A DNA stretch of 64,000 nt from Gammaproteobacteria bacterium. Its GTDB lineage: Bacteria > Pseudomonadota > Gammaproteobacteria > Xanthomonadales > SZUA-36. The position numbers and the translations under genes were made by a program. This document shows positions 38,957-48,655 of this stretch, piece after piece; position 1 is the stretch's first letter, and the number at the start of each line of letters is the position of its first letter. Under the pieces are notes generated by a model, which was not told where the DNA came from, made no database searches, and saw only the letters and a program-made list of their open reading frames with translations. The stretch spans positions 1-64,000 of the forward strand of contig JAUIJU010000005.1 in the NCBI GenBank assembly GCA_030431095.1, read 5' to 3'.

Positions 38957-40428
38957 TGGCCGGGGTTCCTACCACCGAACTGGCGCCGGGCCTGGTCATT
39001 TCACGGGTTCTGAACGGCCTGTGGCAGGTTGCGGACCTGGAGCGGGGCCGAGGTCAGCTGGATCCGCGGCAAGCCGCCGGCGACATGGCGCCCTACGTCG
39101 CGGCCGGATTTACCACGTTTGACATGGCCGATCATTATGGCTCCGCCGAACTGATCGCCGGCGCCTTCCACGCCGCGGGCGGTGACGGGTCGCGGGCGCA
39201 GTTCCTGACCAAGTGGGTGCCCGAGCCGGGCGCCATCGATCGTGCGCATGTGCGGAGTGCGGTGGAGCGCGCGCTCAAGCGTCTGCGCACGGAACGTATC
39301 GACCTGCTCCAGTTTCATGCCTGGCACTATCCCGACCCGTCATGGCTGGATGCCCTGTTCTGGCTCGACGACATGCGACGGGAAGGGCTGCTGGGCGCCC
39401 TGGGCGTCACCAACTTCGACGCGGCGCACCTGCGCATCGCCTGTGCCAGCGGCATCCCCGTGGTGAGCAACCAGGTCAGTCACTCACTGATCGACCAGCG
39501 AGCGTCCGGCCCGTTGTCGGCCGTGTGCGAGCGCTACGGCGTGAAGCTCCTGGCCTATGGCACCCTGGCCGGCGGGTTGCTCTCCGAACGCTGGCTCGGT
39601 CGACCCGAGCCCACGGAACCGACCACCTGGTCACAGATGAAGTACCTGCGCTTCATTCGCGCGGCCGGTGGCTGGGACCGCTTCCAGGCGCTGTTGGACG
39701 TGGCCGCACGTGTGGCCGGTAAGCACGGCGTCAGCGTGCCGGTGATCGCTTCCCGACTGATCCTGGATCAGCCTGCCGTGGCCGGGGTGATTCTCGGCGC
39801 ACGCCTGGGCCATACGGGCCACCTGGCCGAGAACATGGCGATATTCGACACGACGCTGGACGCGGAGGATGTCGCCGCGCTCAGCGACGCAATGCAGTCG
39901 CTCGATCCCATTCCCGGTGACTGTGGCGATGAGTACCGCGCGCCGCCATTCCTGACGGCCTCGGGTGACTTGCGCGATCACCTGGACGCGATTCCACCGG
40001 TGTTCGAGGCGGTCACCGACGATAACGGCCGTCGCCGCGTATTCAGCGGCACACCCTGGGAGGACATGGCCGGCTATTGCCGCGCGGTGCGCCACGGCGA
40101 CCAGATCTCGGTTGCCGGCACCACGGCCACCCACGGTGACCGCGTGATCGGGGGTGACGACCCTGCCGCGCAGACCCACTTCGTGATCGATAAGATCCAG
40201 GCGGCGCTCGAGTCGCTTGGCGGAAGCCTGAACGATGTGACGCGCACGCGCATCTTCGTCAACGACATCGCCGACTGGGAAGCGGTGGCCAGGGCGCACG
40301 GTGAACGTTTCGCCGCGATTCGCCCGGCCAACACGCTGGTCGAGGCACGCCTGGTGGGTCAGGGATACCGGGTGGAGATCGAGGCCGACGCGACGAAGCG
40401 TACGGCACCGGGCGATACCGTGGACTAG
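38956..40428 (+). CDS. Aldo/keto reductase fused to C-terminal RidA/YjgF-like domain
   Basis: AKR: GLWQVADLERGRGQ...FTTFDMADHYGSAELIAGAF...IDLLQFHAWHY...GALGVTNFDAAHL; RidA-like: YCRAVRHGDQISVAGTTATHG...ALESLGGSLNDVTRTRIFVNDIADWEAVARAHGERFAAIRPANTLVEARLVGQGYRVEIEADA. Confidence 0.88.
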   Translation: MAGVPTTELAPGLVISRVLNGLWQVADLERGRGQLDPRQAAGDMAPYVAAGFTTFDMADHYGSAELIAGAFHAAGGDGSRAQFLTKWVPEPGAIDRAHVRSAVERALKRLRTERIDLLQFHAWHYPDPSWLDALFWLDDMRREGLLGALGVTNFDAAHLRIACASGIPVVSNQVSHSLIDQRASGPLSAVCERYGVKLLAYGTLAGGLLSERWLGRPEPTEPTTWSQMKYLRFIRAAGGWDRFQALLDVAARVAGKHGVSVPVIASRLILDQPAVAGVILGARLGHTGHLAENMAIFDTTLDAEDVAALSDAMQSLDPIPGDCGDEYRAPPFLTASGDLRDHLDAIPPVFEAVTDDNGRRRVFSGTPWEDMAGYCRAVRHGDQISVAGTTATHGDRVIGGDDPAAQTHFVIDKIQAALESLGGSLNDVTRTRIFVNDIADWEAVARAHGERFAAIRPANTLVEARLVGQGYRVEIEADATKRTAPGDTVD

Positions 40429-40469
40429 TCTGAAACCTGGGAGTAACCCGGGGATATGGAGGATGGCCG

Positions 40470-41402
40470 ATGTTCCGGCCGCTGCTTAGATACGGCAACC
40501 AGGGCGACGGCGTTCAGCTTTTGCAGCAGGCGCTGAACCTGGCGCCGAGCCAGCAACCGCGCTTGTCCGTCGACGGAATTTTCGGTGGCAAGACCCATGG
40601 CCGCGTGACGGAGTTCCAGGGCCAGAACCAACTGGTCGCCGACGGACTGGTGGGCGACAAGACGCATGCCGCCCTGCAGGCGCTGTACGACGAGGTGGCC
40701 AAACTGGCGCTGCCGACGCCGCCCGGCGAACAGGCCGCCCGCGACAGGATCGTCAACCTGGCCCGAACGGCGGCGCAGGTGCTGGGGTGGCCGGAGTCCG
40801 CGCCGCCGCCGCCCGATCCGACCAGTCAGCGCATCGCCTGTCGCATTGGCCTGGGTGTTCCGGTCAATGCCAAGGGGGACCAGGCGCGCCAGGGCGGCGT
40901 GGCCCTCACCGGCATTTACGCCACGGCAGGTCATCCGGAGGCGGCGAAGAGCCTGACCATATCGGAAGAATCCATCAAGTTTTTCAAGGCCAACCCGAAT
41001 GCGCCGCCAAAACTGAAGAATGCACACCTGGCTGACTGGTGCGGTGTGTTTTGCCTGTATATCTACAAAACCGCGGGGCTGAAGATGTCACCCTGGCCAC
41101 TGAAAATACGGGTCAAGGAACCGGAAATGAAGCCGGTGGTGAGGATCAAGGACATCAGGCCGGGGGACCTGTGCATGGTGTCGCCATTCGGCGGCCGCAA
41201 CCATCATTTTCTGATTGCGGACATCAACGGTTTCGAGATGAAGTCGGTGGACGGAAACGCCGGCATCCATTCGAGCATCATCAAGCGGGGTTACAGTTTT
41301 GCTTCCACCACACCGGATAAGTTCGGCGCATTCCAGGTGAGAACGCCCCAGGGCATCGAGCCCGGTGTGTTTGCATCCCCCATCTGGGAGAAAGTGCTGT
41401 AG
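40470..41402 (+). CDS. Peptidoglycan-binding domain protein with CHAP/NlpC-like Cys-His region
   Basis: PG_binding_1-like RYGNQGDGVQLLQQALNLAPSQQPRLSVDGIFGGKTHGRVTEFQGQNQLVADGLVGDKTHAAL; C-terminal ADWCGVFCLYIYKTAG and GRNHHFLIADINGFEMKSVDGN. No signal peptide seen. Confidence 0.7.
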   Translation: MFRPLLRYGNQGDGVQLLQQALNLAPSQQPRLSVDGIFGGKTHGRVTEFQGQNQLVADGLVGDKTHAALQALYDEVAKLALPTPPGEQAARDRIVNLARTAAQVLGWPESAPPPPDPTSQRIACRIGLGVPVNAKGDQARQGGVALTGIYATAGHPEAAKSLTISEESIKFFKANPNAPPKLKNAHLADWCGVFCLYIYKTAGLKMSPWPLKIRVKEPEMKPVVRIKDIRPGDLCMVSPFGGRNHHFLIADINGFEMKSVDGNAGIHSSIIKRGYSFASTTPDKFGAFQVRTPQGIEPGVFASPIWEKVL

Positions 41403-41526
41403 TGCATCAGGTTCGGATCGCGATCCGCCTTGCTGTCCGCGGGGTCTGCAAAGCGTCCAGGTTTGGCCTATAACCCGTAGTGAACGTTGGCCCGGGTCCA
41501 CCGGCCTCACCCACCGTGGAGTTCCC

Positions 41527-43635
41527 ATGTACGAACCTAATGACGAAGTCGAGCGCTCTCGCCTCGCGCCCGGACGATGCCTGGTGGGCGCGACCTTGCT
41601 GCTGGCGACAATCGCTGTCCCGGCCATGGACATCACGCCGTCCGACCAGAAGCCTGGCAGCCATTCCACCGTGGCCACCTCCGACGGCTCGATTCGGGAC
41701 GACGAGCTGATCGACCACATCTGCGATTCGATCAAGGCCCACGGGGGGCAGGTCAAGGACGTGAAACTGATGGTCAACTCCTGCTACGGCGGCGGTCTGC
41801 TCGATGACATGCAACGCGCTTTCGGGCCGGGTGGCGCCTGCGCGGGAATTCCCTGGGTGGCGGGCACGGCATCGAGCGCGGATGAATCGGCCTGGGGCTG
41901 GAGCGACGACGTCGTGGACGCCAATACACCCAACTTTCAGCTCGGTTCGCACTGGACCAACGCGCTGACGCAACCAGCGGGCGCCAACGCCAACAACATG
42001 CCCGGCGTGCTTCGCGGAGGCAGCGCCAGCAACAACGTCCTTGGTGACATGCAAAGGGCGCGCAACCGTGATTTTCGGGGGCCCAACGGGACGCCTCAGC
42101 GCGAGCATCCACAGGTGGCCTCGGGAAACGGCGGCCACGACATCATGTGGACCATGGCGAACGGCAAACACGAGGCCGTCGTTTTCGGCGGCGCACAGAC
42201 CGACAAACGGCACATCAACAATGTCAACAACATGGAAAGGGTCCTCGAGGAGACCTGGCCGGACGGCACCTACAACATTCAGAAACTGGGTCACACGATG
42301 CCTGGCGCCACCCGGCAGGAGTTGCTCAACGCGATCGACACCGCGGCCTCGCGCCTGGACGCGAACACGCAACTGGTGGTTTACATCGACGATCACGGCG
42401 GGTCCAGCTTTGACCTGGTCGAGGCCGGCGCCGCGATCGCCGACGCGCTGATCGAAGAAGACACCCAGCTGCAGGTCGAGATTCCCCGTTCGTGGCTGAC
42501 CAACTGGTACGGCAACTATTTCGCCAGTCGCTCTGAGTACCCCAGTCCGGGTCTGTGGATGGACGTGACGTTTTGCGAGTACTGCGACTACTGGGACTAT
42601 CGCCTGAGCGGCGAGCCCATGGTTTTCCCCATGGGCAGCAGTGACCCCCTGAAATGGATCCCTTTCGACTTTTACCGGGTTCGTCCCGGCATGAACTACG
42701 TGGAGATTTATCCCTCGTTGCCGCCTTCGAGCGTTGCCGCCGGCACACCGCCGGGCAAGCCGGTCCCGCAGGCGGGAGAGGGCGGGTTGCGTTTTTCCTC
42801 CATGGAGCTGTTCAGTGGCCGGGCCAACGAGTTGCAGAGCGATACCACGCTGCAGCCGGGCCAGAGCGGCGCCTGGTACAACGGCCTGCGTGACGGTGAG
42901 GGGCTGTACGTGGAATTGCTCGATGAACATTCCGCGGTGGTTTACATGTTCACCTATGACCCGGACGGCAACCCGGCCTGGATGCTGGGCGTGGCGAAAC
43001 TGGTTGGAGAAGGATTCGTGATCGAAGAACTGCTCAAACCCGAAGGCGCCACGTTCGGTGACGCGTATGACCCGGCTGATGTCAATTACGTGGATTTCGG
43101 CATGCTGGCCATGCACCTGCCCGACTGCGGCGCGCAGAACCCGGCCAGCCTGTTCATCCTGCCGCCCATGGAACTGGCTGACTGGGCCGTGTTCAATGAC
43201 TTCGGTTACGCGCAGCTGACCTCCATGCTCAACTGCTCGGGCGGCGGCGGCCACGTCAACCACCCGTGGTCCGGCTCATGGTACGACCCGGCGCACAATG
43301 GCGAGGGCATCATCCTCCAGGTCCTGCCCGACGGAACCGTGGTCGCAACCTGGTTCACCTACGACAACAACGGCGAGCAGATGTGGGTGACCGGCTCCGG
43401 CATGCTGAACGGCAATTCCGTGGAGATCGACCAGATGGTCGTGGTGCAGGGGCCCACCTGGGGCCCGGCTTACGACCCGGGCGCACGCTCCGTGTCGAAC
43501 TGGGGCTCGGTCAGGATCAGTTTCGATGGCTGTGGCGCGGCGACCCTGGAATACGACTCCACCCTGGGTTTTGGCTCAGGGCGCTGGGACATGCAGCGCC
43601 TGACGGCGCTGTGGGGCATGGCGTGCACGGAATGA
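41527..43635 (+). CDS. Caspase/legumain-like (clan CD-like) secreted protein with two C-terminal WYDP/WFTYD repeats
   Basis: VKLMVNSCYGGGLLDDM...WVAGTASSADESAWGWSDD; LVVYIDDHGGSS; C-terminal repeats SGAWYNGLRDGEGLYVELLDEHSAVVYMFTYDPDGNPAWMLG and SGSWYDPAHNGEGIILQVLPDGTVVATWFTYDNNGEQMWVTG. Confidence 0.65.
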   Translation: MYEPNDEVERSRLAPGRCLVGATLLLATIAVPAMDITPSDQKPGSHSTVATSDGSIRDDELIDHICDSIKAHGGQVKDVKLMVNSCYGGGLLDDMQRAFGPGGACAGIPWVAGTASSADESAWGWSDDVVDANTPNFQLGSHWTNALTQPAGANANNMPGVLRGGSASNNVLGDMQRARNRDFRGPNGTPQREHPQVASGNGGHDIMWTMANGKHEAVVFGGAQTDKRHINNVNNMERVLEETWPDGTYNIQKLGHTMPGATRQELLNAIDTAASRLDANTQLVVYIDDHGGSSFDLVEAGAAIADALIEEDTQLQVEIPRSWLTNWYGNYFASRSEYPSPGLWMDVTFCEYCDYWDYRLSGEPMVFPMGSSDPLKWIPFDFYRVRPGMNYVEIYPSLPPSSVAAGTPPGKPVPQAGEGGLRFSSMELFSGRANELQSDTTLQPGQSGAWYNGLRDGEGLYVELLDEHSAVVYMFTYDPDGNPAWMLGVAKLVGEGFVIEELLKPEGATFGDAYDPADVNYVDFGMLAMHLPDCGAQNPASLFILPPMELADWAVFNDFGYAQLTSMLNCSGGGGHVNHPWSGSWYDPAHNGEGIILQVLPDGTVVATWFTYDNNGEQMWVTGSGMLNGNSVEIDQMVVVQGPTWGPAYDPGARSVSNWGSVRISFDGCGAATLEYDSTLGFGSGRWDMQRLTALWGMACTE

Positions 43636-43692
43636 GCCCCGGGCAGGCCCGGTAGAAAATTTCGGCCGGTCGACGCGCGCGCCGCCCCGCAA

Positions 43693-44454
43693 TCAGAGAC
43701 CGCTGGACAGCCGGGCCGCCACCTGGGATTCAAGCGCGTTGAACGCGTCGAAGTCAGGGTCGCCGGGCGCGAACTCACCCATGCGGCGTGACAGGTCCAG
43801 GGCTTCACGGGCGCTGGGCCAGTCACCCAGTTCGGCGTGCGAGCGGGCGATCCGGTAGTACGGCAGGTAGTCCACGAAGTGCATGCCGTAGGCGCGTTTG
43901 CCGCGCTCGGGTTCCTGCAGGAGGTTGGCGCCCATCAGATAGGCATTCAGCGCTTCGCGCGCCTGGCCGGCCGATTCATGCTCCATGCCCAGCAGGTAGT
44001 GGAAGTACCAGGGGTAGGGCGTGTCTTCCACGTCCGCGATCAGGCGGCAACGTTGCAGCACGCGACCAACCGCCGGGTCTTGGAGGTCCGCCAGGTCAGG
44101 TCCGCCGGTGTCAGCCAGGTGCGCCTGGTAGTGTGCGATCAGTGTTTGCCCATAAGGCACGTTCGCCGCGTCGCCGTAAGCGCGACTCTGCGCGAAGGCG
44201 AGACTGCCGCTGCAGTTTTTTCCCTGCTGAAACTCACTGGCCGCCAGGTAGAGCCATGGCAGGTACGAGGTATCGGCCTCGGGGACAGGCGCCAGACTGA
44301 TCGCCTTTTCGAAGGAAACGGTCGCAGCGCGGTAGTCGCCGGCGTGAAACTGCTCGGTCCCCGCTTCGTATAGGGCGCGTTCGGGGGACTGGGCGAAAAC
44401 GGTGGTGGACGCCGCCAGGAAACTGGCCAGGATAAACATCTTGTGGGCTGGCAT
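43693..44454 (-). CDS. TPR-like secreted protein
   Basis: MFILASFLAASTTVFAQ signal; ALYEAGTEQFHAGDYRAATVSFEKAISLAP and EHESAGQAREALNAYLMGANLLQ repeats. Confidence 0.7.
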   Translation of the reverse strand: MPAHKMFILASFLAASTTVFAQSPERALYEAGTEQFHAGDYRAATVSFEKAISLAPVPEADTSYLPWLYLAASEFQQGKNCSGSLAFAQSRAYGDAANVPYGQTLIAHYQAHLADTGGPDLADLQDPAVGRVLQRCRLIADVEDTPYPWYFHYLLGMEHESAGQAREALNAYLMGANLLQEPERGKRAYGMHFVDYLPYYRIARSHAELGDWPSAREALDLSRRMGEFAPGDPDFDAFNALESQVAARLSSGL

Positions 44455-44621
44455 CGTCTACTCCTTTAGATCGATACACACCAAAGATAGCACATTAACC
44501 TTCAGTACGGAACTCATTGACCGGCGGGCGATTTTGCCCATGTGTCGCGTGTTCGGTCAGTCGGGGCGCCGGCGACTCCCTATAATGGGGTCAGGTCGCG
44601 AACCCGATGTGCCTCGAGTCC

Positions 44622-45041
44622 ATGAGAACCCTGATCATTGCGTTGCTGTTCACGGCGCCCGCCGTCCAGGCTCAGATTTATCACTGTGACACGCCGCAAG
44701 GGCGGGTCTATGCGGACGCGCCGTGTGGCGAAGAGGCCCGCGTGATCGAACTCGCAGCGCAGAGTTCGGGGATCTCCATGGGGCCGCCCCAAGCGGTACG
44801 CGATGACCTGGCGAAAAAGCGCGAGCAGCGCGCCGTGGAGCGCCAGGCGCGTCGCGAGGCGCAGGCGAATCGGCCCGAGGTGGCGCCGCAGCCGGTGGCC
44901 GTGGCCGAGCCGCCGGTGTCCTATCCCGTGGTCTGGCCGCGCCGCCATCGGCCACACAGGCCGCGACCGCCGGATCGACCGTCCCGTCCACCGCCGGAAA
45001 CCGGCTCGAGCGGCAATGTCCTGCGGCCGCGTGGCCAGTAG
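44622..45041 (+). CDS. DUF4124-like secreted protein
   Basis: MRTLIIALLFTAPAVQAQIYHCDTPQGRVYADAPCGEEARVIEL. Confidence 0.72.
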   Translation: MRTLIIALLFTAPAVQAQIYHCDTPQGRVYADAPCGEEARVIELAAQSSGISMGPPQAVRDDLAKKREQRAVERQARREAQANRPEVAPQPVAVAEPPVSYPVVWPRRHRPHRPRPPDRPSRPPPETGSSGNVLRPRGQ

Positions 45042-45062
45042 CCTGGCCCCGCCAGGAGTGAA

Positions 45063-46475
45063 TCAAATGGCCGGCCCCGGCCGGATTTCCGAACCGTCGG
45101 AAAAGCGCGAAAAGCGAAACCGGCGCAGGTCGTACCCCGCGGCTTTACCGGCCACCATCCGCGCCATGATCCGTCCGGCGCCGGGCCCGATACCGAACCC
45201 GTGACCGCTGAACCCGGTCGCCACGAACAGTCCGGAACGGTCCGGAACGGCGTCCATAACCGGCACGACGTCGGGCGTGGCATCGATCATCCCGGCCCAG
45301 GTCTGGGCGAGGGGAACCTCCGCCATTGCCGGCAGCCGGGTTCGTAACAGGTGGCGGATGTCCTCCAACACCCTGGGTGAGGGTGCCGGATTCAGCACCC
45401 GGTGGCGCTCGAACGGGCTGGTGTCGTCCGCGCTCCAACGGCGCCGCAACGCCGGCGCCTGCGTCGGGTCCGCGCCCAGTCGCAGAGTGGTTTCACCGCC
45501 CATGCGGCGAGCCGGCCCGAATGCCCGGTAATAGCGGAAGCTGTTGGCGCCCAGCAGGTGTTCCACGCGCTCGCAGGTAACGGTGTAACCTCCGTCCTGG
45601 CGACGTCTGAGGTAGAGATCGCCGATCCCCGCAGCGCCATCCCAGATGGAGGCGACCGGCGCGGTTCGCGCCACGGTGGCCTTGACTGCAAGTTGCGGCA
45701 GGTCGATGCCCAGGTTTCCCAGGAAGCGGTTGGACCAGGCGCCGGCCGCGCAGACCACGGCGCTGGTTCTGACCGGCCCCGATTCGGTCAGGACGGCGGA
45801 CACCGCGCCGGCCGTAGTCTCCAACGTGCGCACGGCGCAGGCCTCGCGCACCCGCCCGCCGCGTGACTGCAGCCCCCGTGCCACCGTGCGCACGGCAGTG
45901 AACGGCTCGCAGCGGGCGTCGCCGGGGGTCAGCATGCCACCCTTCCACCGTCCGACCGCGCCTTTCACGCTGGCGGCCGCTTCCGCCTTGGAGAGCATCC
46001 GGGTGTCCAGACCATGTTCCCGCGCAATCGGCATCCAGGCCTCGAATTCCGCGAGCGCTTCGTCGGACTCGGCCAGCCCGAGAATGCCGCCACGGTGAAA
46101 ACCGATCCCCGCGCCCAGTTCCACCGACAGGTGTTCCCAGCAGTCGATGCTGTCCCTCGCGATTGGCACTTCGTCGGCGTCGCGCCAGGTGGTGCGCACC
46201 CAACCCCAGTTGCGCGACGACTGTTCTCCGGCAATTCGGCCCTTGTCCAGCACAAGCACCGAAAAGCCGAGTTCACGCAGATACCAGGCAGTGCTGACGC
46301 CGATCACCCCGCCGCCGATCACAACGCAGTCGGCACTGGCAGGCAGCGGGTCGTTGAACTCGATGGGCGATTGGTCGTGAAAGGGAAATTCCACTGGCGG
46401 ATGTCCGGTCGGGCCTTGGCGCAGTGTACCCGAGACCCCGTCGACCGGACCGACTCCCGAGCCGGGCGAATGCAC
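45063..46475 (-). CDS. FAD-dependent oxidoreductase, DAO (D-amino acid oxidase/glycine oxidase) family
   Basis: ADCVVIGGGVIGVSTAWYLRELGFSVLVLDKGRIAGEQSSRNWGWVRT; ATGFSGHGFGIGPGAGRIMARMVAG. Start uncertain (a later in-frame start near 46400 is possible). Confidence 0.9.
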   Translation of the reverse strand: MHSPGSGVGPVDGVSGTLRQGPTGHPPVEFPFHDQSPIEFNDPLPASADCVVIGGGVIGVSTAWYLRELGFSVLVLDKGRIAGEQSSRNWGWVRTTWRDADEVPIARDSIDCWEHLSVELGAGIGFHRGGILGLAESDEALAEFEAWMPIAREHGLDTRMLSKAEAAASVKGAVGRWKGGMLTPGDARCEPFTAVRTVARGLQSRGGRVREACAVRTLETTAGAVSAVLTESGPVRTSAVVCAAGAWSNRFLGNLGIDLPQLAVKATVARTAPVASIWDGAAGIGDLYLRRRQDGGYTVTCERVEHLLGANSFRYYRAFGPARRMGGETTLRLGADPTQAPALRRRWSADDTSPFERHRVLNPAPSPRVLEDIRHLLRTRLPAMAEVPLAQTWAGMIDATPDVVPVMDAVPDRSGLFVATGFSGHGFGIGPGAGRIMARMVAGKAAGYDLRRFRFSRFSDGSEIRPGPAI

Positions 46476-46683
46476 TGGGCCGACGCCCGCCGGGACCGAC
46501 GGTGCGGGCCGCCTGGAGGGGTTTCAACTGCCGTCCGATTGTCCATTCATTACAGCGCATGCGGAATTGGGGTATTTTTAGGCGGAAGGAAAACGGACCG
46601 GCGACGGCACCATCGCGCTGGTCAATTCACGTCCCAACCTGTCGGCTCAGCTGCTCGACGGGTTCGCACAAGGGGAGCCATGA

Positions 46684-47331
46684 ATGAACGCGTCCACCCG
46701 CCGACCCGTCGTCGCCGGCATCACGGCAGGCCTGCTGGCGTTGTCCCTGGCAGCGTGCGAGCCCGCGAACGAACCGGCCACAATTCCGTCGGAATGCGCC
46801 GGGAGTGAGAACCTGCTACAGAATCCAGGTTTCTCCGATGGTGCGAATCCGGCCTTGCCACCCTGGAAAACCGCGCAGCATGCCGGGCCGGCTTCGTTCA
46901 ACACCCGGGTGGAGGATGGCGTGGTCACCATCGAGCGCCACGGCGGGGAACCGTGGTACACCATCAGCCAGTTGCCGCCCGTGGAGGGCATCCAGGGCCA
47001 TGACCTGTGGTTCCAGGTCGACCTGAAACTCAACCTGCACGGCAGCGACTGGGCGTATCCCTCGATGCCGCCCGGCGGTGGGCTGATCGTGGCCATCTGG
47101 GGCCCGACCATTCCCGTGGTCGGAGGCAGCCGGCAGGTCTTTTCCAGTGTCATCGAGAACGAACCGAGCCTGGGCCAGGTGGACTGGTTCACCGCGTCGC
47201 TGCGGTTGCGTGTTCCGGACGACGCCTCGCGGCTTTCGGTGGGTGTCATGCAGCGCGCCGCGGGCAGCCTGTCGTTACGCGACCCCTTGTTGCTCGATTG
47301 CGGCCCGTCAGCCGTCGACGAGGCGCCTTGA
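46684..47331 (+). CDS. Lipoprotein with carbohydrate-binding-like fold
   Basis: GLLALSLAACEPANEP lipobox; NLLQNPGFSDGANPALPPWKT typical of CBM-like domains. Confidence 0.6.
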   Translation: MNASTRRPVVAGITAGLLALSLAACEPANEPATIPSECAGSENLLQNPGFSDGANPALPPWKTAQHAGPASFNTRVEDGVVTIERHGGEPWYTISQLPPVEGIQGHDLWFQVDLKLNLHGSDWAYPSMPPGGGLIVAIWGPTIPVVGGSRQVFSSVIENEPSLGQVDWFTASLRLRVPDDASRLSVGVMQRAAGSLSLRDPLLLDCGPSAVDEAP

Positions 47332-47368
47332 GCGGTCGCGCGCTCCCGCGCCCCGGGAAGACGCCGCG

Positions 47369-48655
47369 GTGAGTGAACTGAACCCCTACGACGAGCTGCC
47401 CTACGCGGCGATGCCGATCGCCTGGACGGCGCCGGAGTCGCTGGCGACCACCAGCCTCCTGCATGGCGGACCGCGCATCGATGCCACGCGTTGCCGCGTG
47501 CTGGAACTGGGTTGCGCCAATGGCGCCAACCTGCTGCCCATGGCCTGGTACCGGCCGGGCTGCCACTTTACCGGCGTCGATTATTCCGCGGTGCAGGTAC
47601 GGCAGGCCCACCAGTACCGGGACCAGCTGGGTTTGGAAAATCTCGAGTTCATGCAGGCGGATTTCAAACAGGCTCGCCGCTCACTGGCCGAAAAATACGA
47701 CATCATCATGGCCCATGGCGTGCTGTCCTGGGTGAATGACACGGCCAGGGACGATCTGCTGGCCGCCTGCGAGGAACTCCTGTCGCCCGGCGGGCTGATC
47801 TACCTCAACTACAACGCCCTGCCAGGATGGAAAGTTCGCGGCATGGTGCGGGATTTCCTGATGCAGCAGACCGCGGGCATCGATGACCTGTTGTTGCGCT
47901 CACAGCGGTGCCGCGAGTTGTCCGCGTCAATGGTCGAACCGCTGGGATCGGGGGAACATCCGTACACCCAACTGCTGGAGCGCGAATTCCGCTTGGTCAC
48001 CAACTGTGCGCCGGCCTATATCGCGCACGAGTACCTGTCTCCGGAAAACCGTCCCTACTGGCGCAGCGAATTTTCCCGGCTGGTGGCGGGTTTCGGCCTG
48101 GAGGTGCTGGCTGAGGCGGAGTCCAACGGCCTGGCCGAGCGCATCATCGAGGAACTGAGCGAGTCGCTGCGCGCGCACCCCCTGTTGCAGGACGCGCCGG
48201 GCGACGCGGCTGATCTGTTGTGCTACAGCCAGATGCACTGTCCAGTGCTGGCACGGGCCCCGGTCGAGCGCCGCCCTTGCGACGACGGGGAGTTCGCCGG
48301 CCTCTGGGCCAGCGCCGACGTGCACTGCGTGGCCACGGGGGGTCGGGATATGACGTTTCGACACGCCGACGGGCGGGAGATCCAGACGCAGGATCCACGC
48401 GTCGCCGACCTGTTGCAGCGACTGGCGGCGCGGTGGCCGCACGCCGAACCGCTGTCTGCCTGCATCGAGGACGTGGCGGCCGTTCGCGAAGACCTGGAAA
48501 TGCTTTACCGACAGGAATTGCTGGTGTTGCGATGCGCCGAGCCGATCGCCCGGCCCGCCGACGCGCTGCATCGGCTGGAGCGCGGCCTGTACGGCGCGGT
48601 TACGTCACCCTGGCATACGCTGTCGGAGGCGAAGGCGACGGACCCGCCGGCCTAG
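47369..48655 (+). CDS. SAM-dependent methyltransferase with methyltransferase regulatory-like domain
   Basis: NPYDELPYAAMPIAWTAPESLATTSLLHG...RVLELGCANGANLLPMAWYRPGCHFTGVDYSAVQVRQA; YLNYNALPGWKVRGMVRDFLM. GTG start at 47369. Confidence 0.8.
   Translation: MSELNPYDELPYAAMPIAWTAPESLATTSLLHGGPRIDATRCRVLELGCANGANLLPMAWYRPGCHFTGVDYSAVQVRQAHQYRDQLGLENLEFMQADFKQARRSLAEKYDIIMAHGVLSWVNDTARDDLLAACEELLSPGGLIYLNYNALPGWKVRGMVRDFLMQQTAGIDDLLLRSQRCRELSASMVEPLGSGEHPYTQLLEREFRLVTNCAPAYIAHEYLSPENRPYWRSEFSRLVAGFGLEVLAEAESNGLAERIIEELSESLRAHPLLQDAPGDAADLLCYSQMHCPVLARAPVERRPCDDGEFAGLWASADVHCVATGGRDMTFRHADGREIQTQDPRVADLLQRLAARWPHAEPLSACIEDVAAVREDLEMLYRQELLVLRCAEPIARPADALHRLERGLYGAVTSPWHTLSEAKATDPPA

Noticed and set aside
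41407-43263. 618-aa minus-strand ORF opposite the caspase-like gene
   Set aside because: Shadow ORF; the plus strand has signal peptide, recognisable motifs and repeats.
44580-44592. TATAAT (ccctataatgggg) upstream of the DUF4124 gene as a promoter
   Set aside because: Good -10 but no convincing -35 at 16-18 bp; left unannotated.
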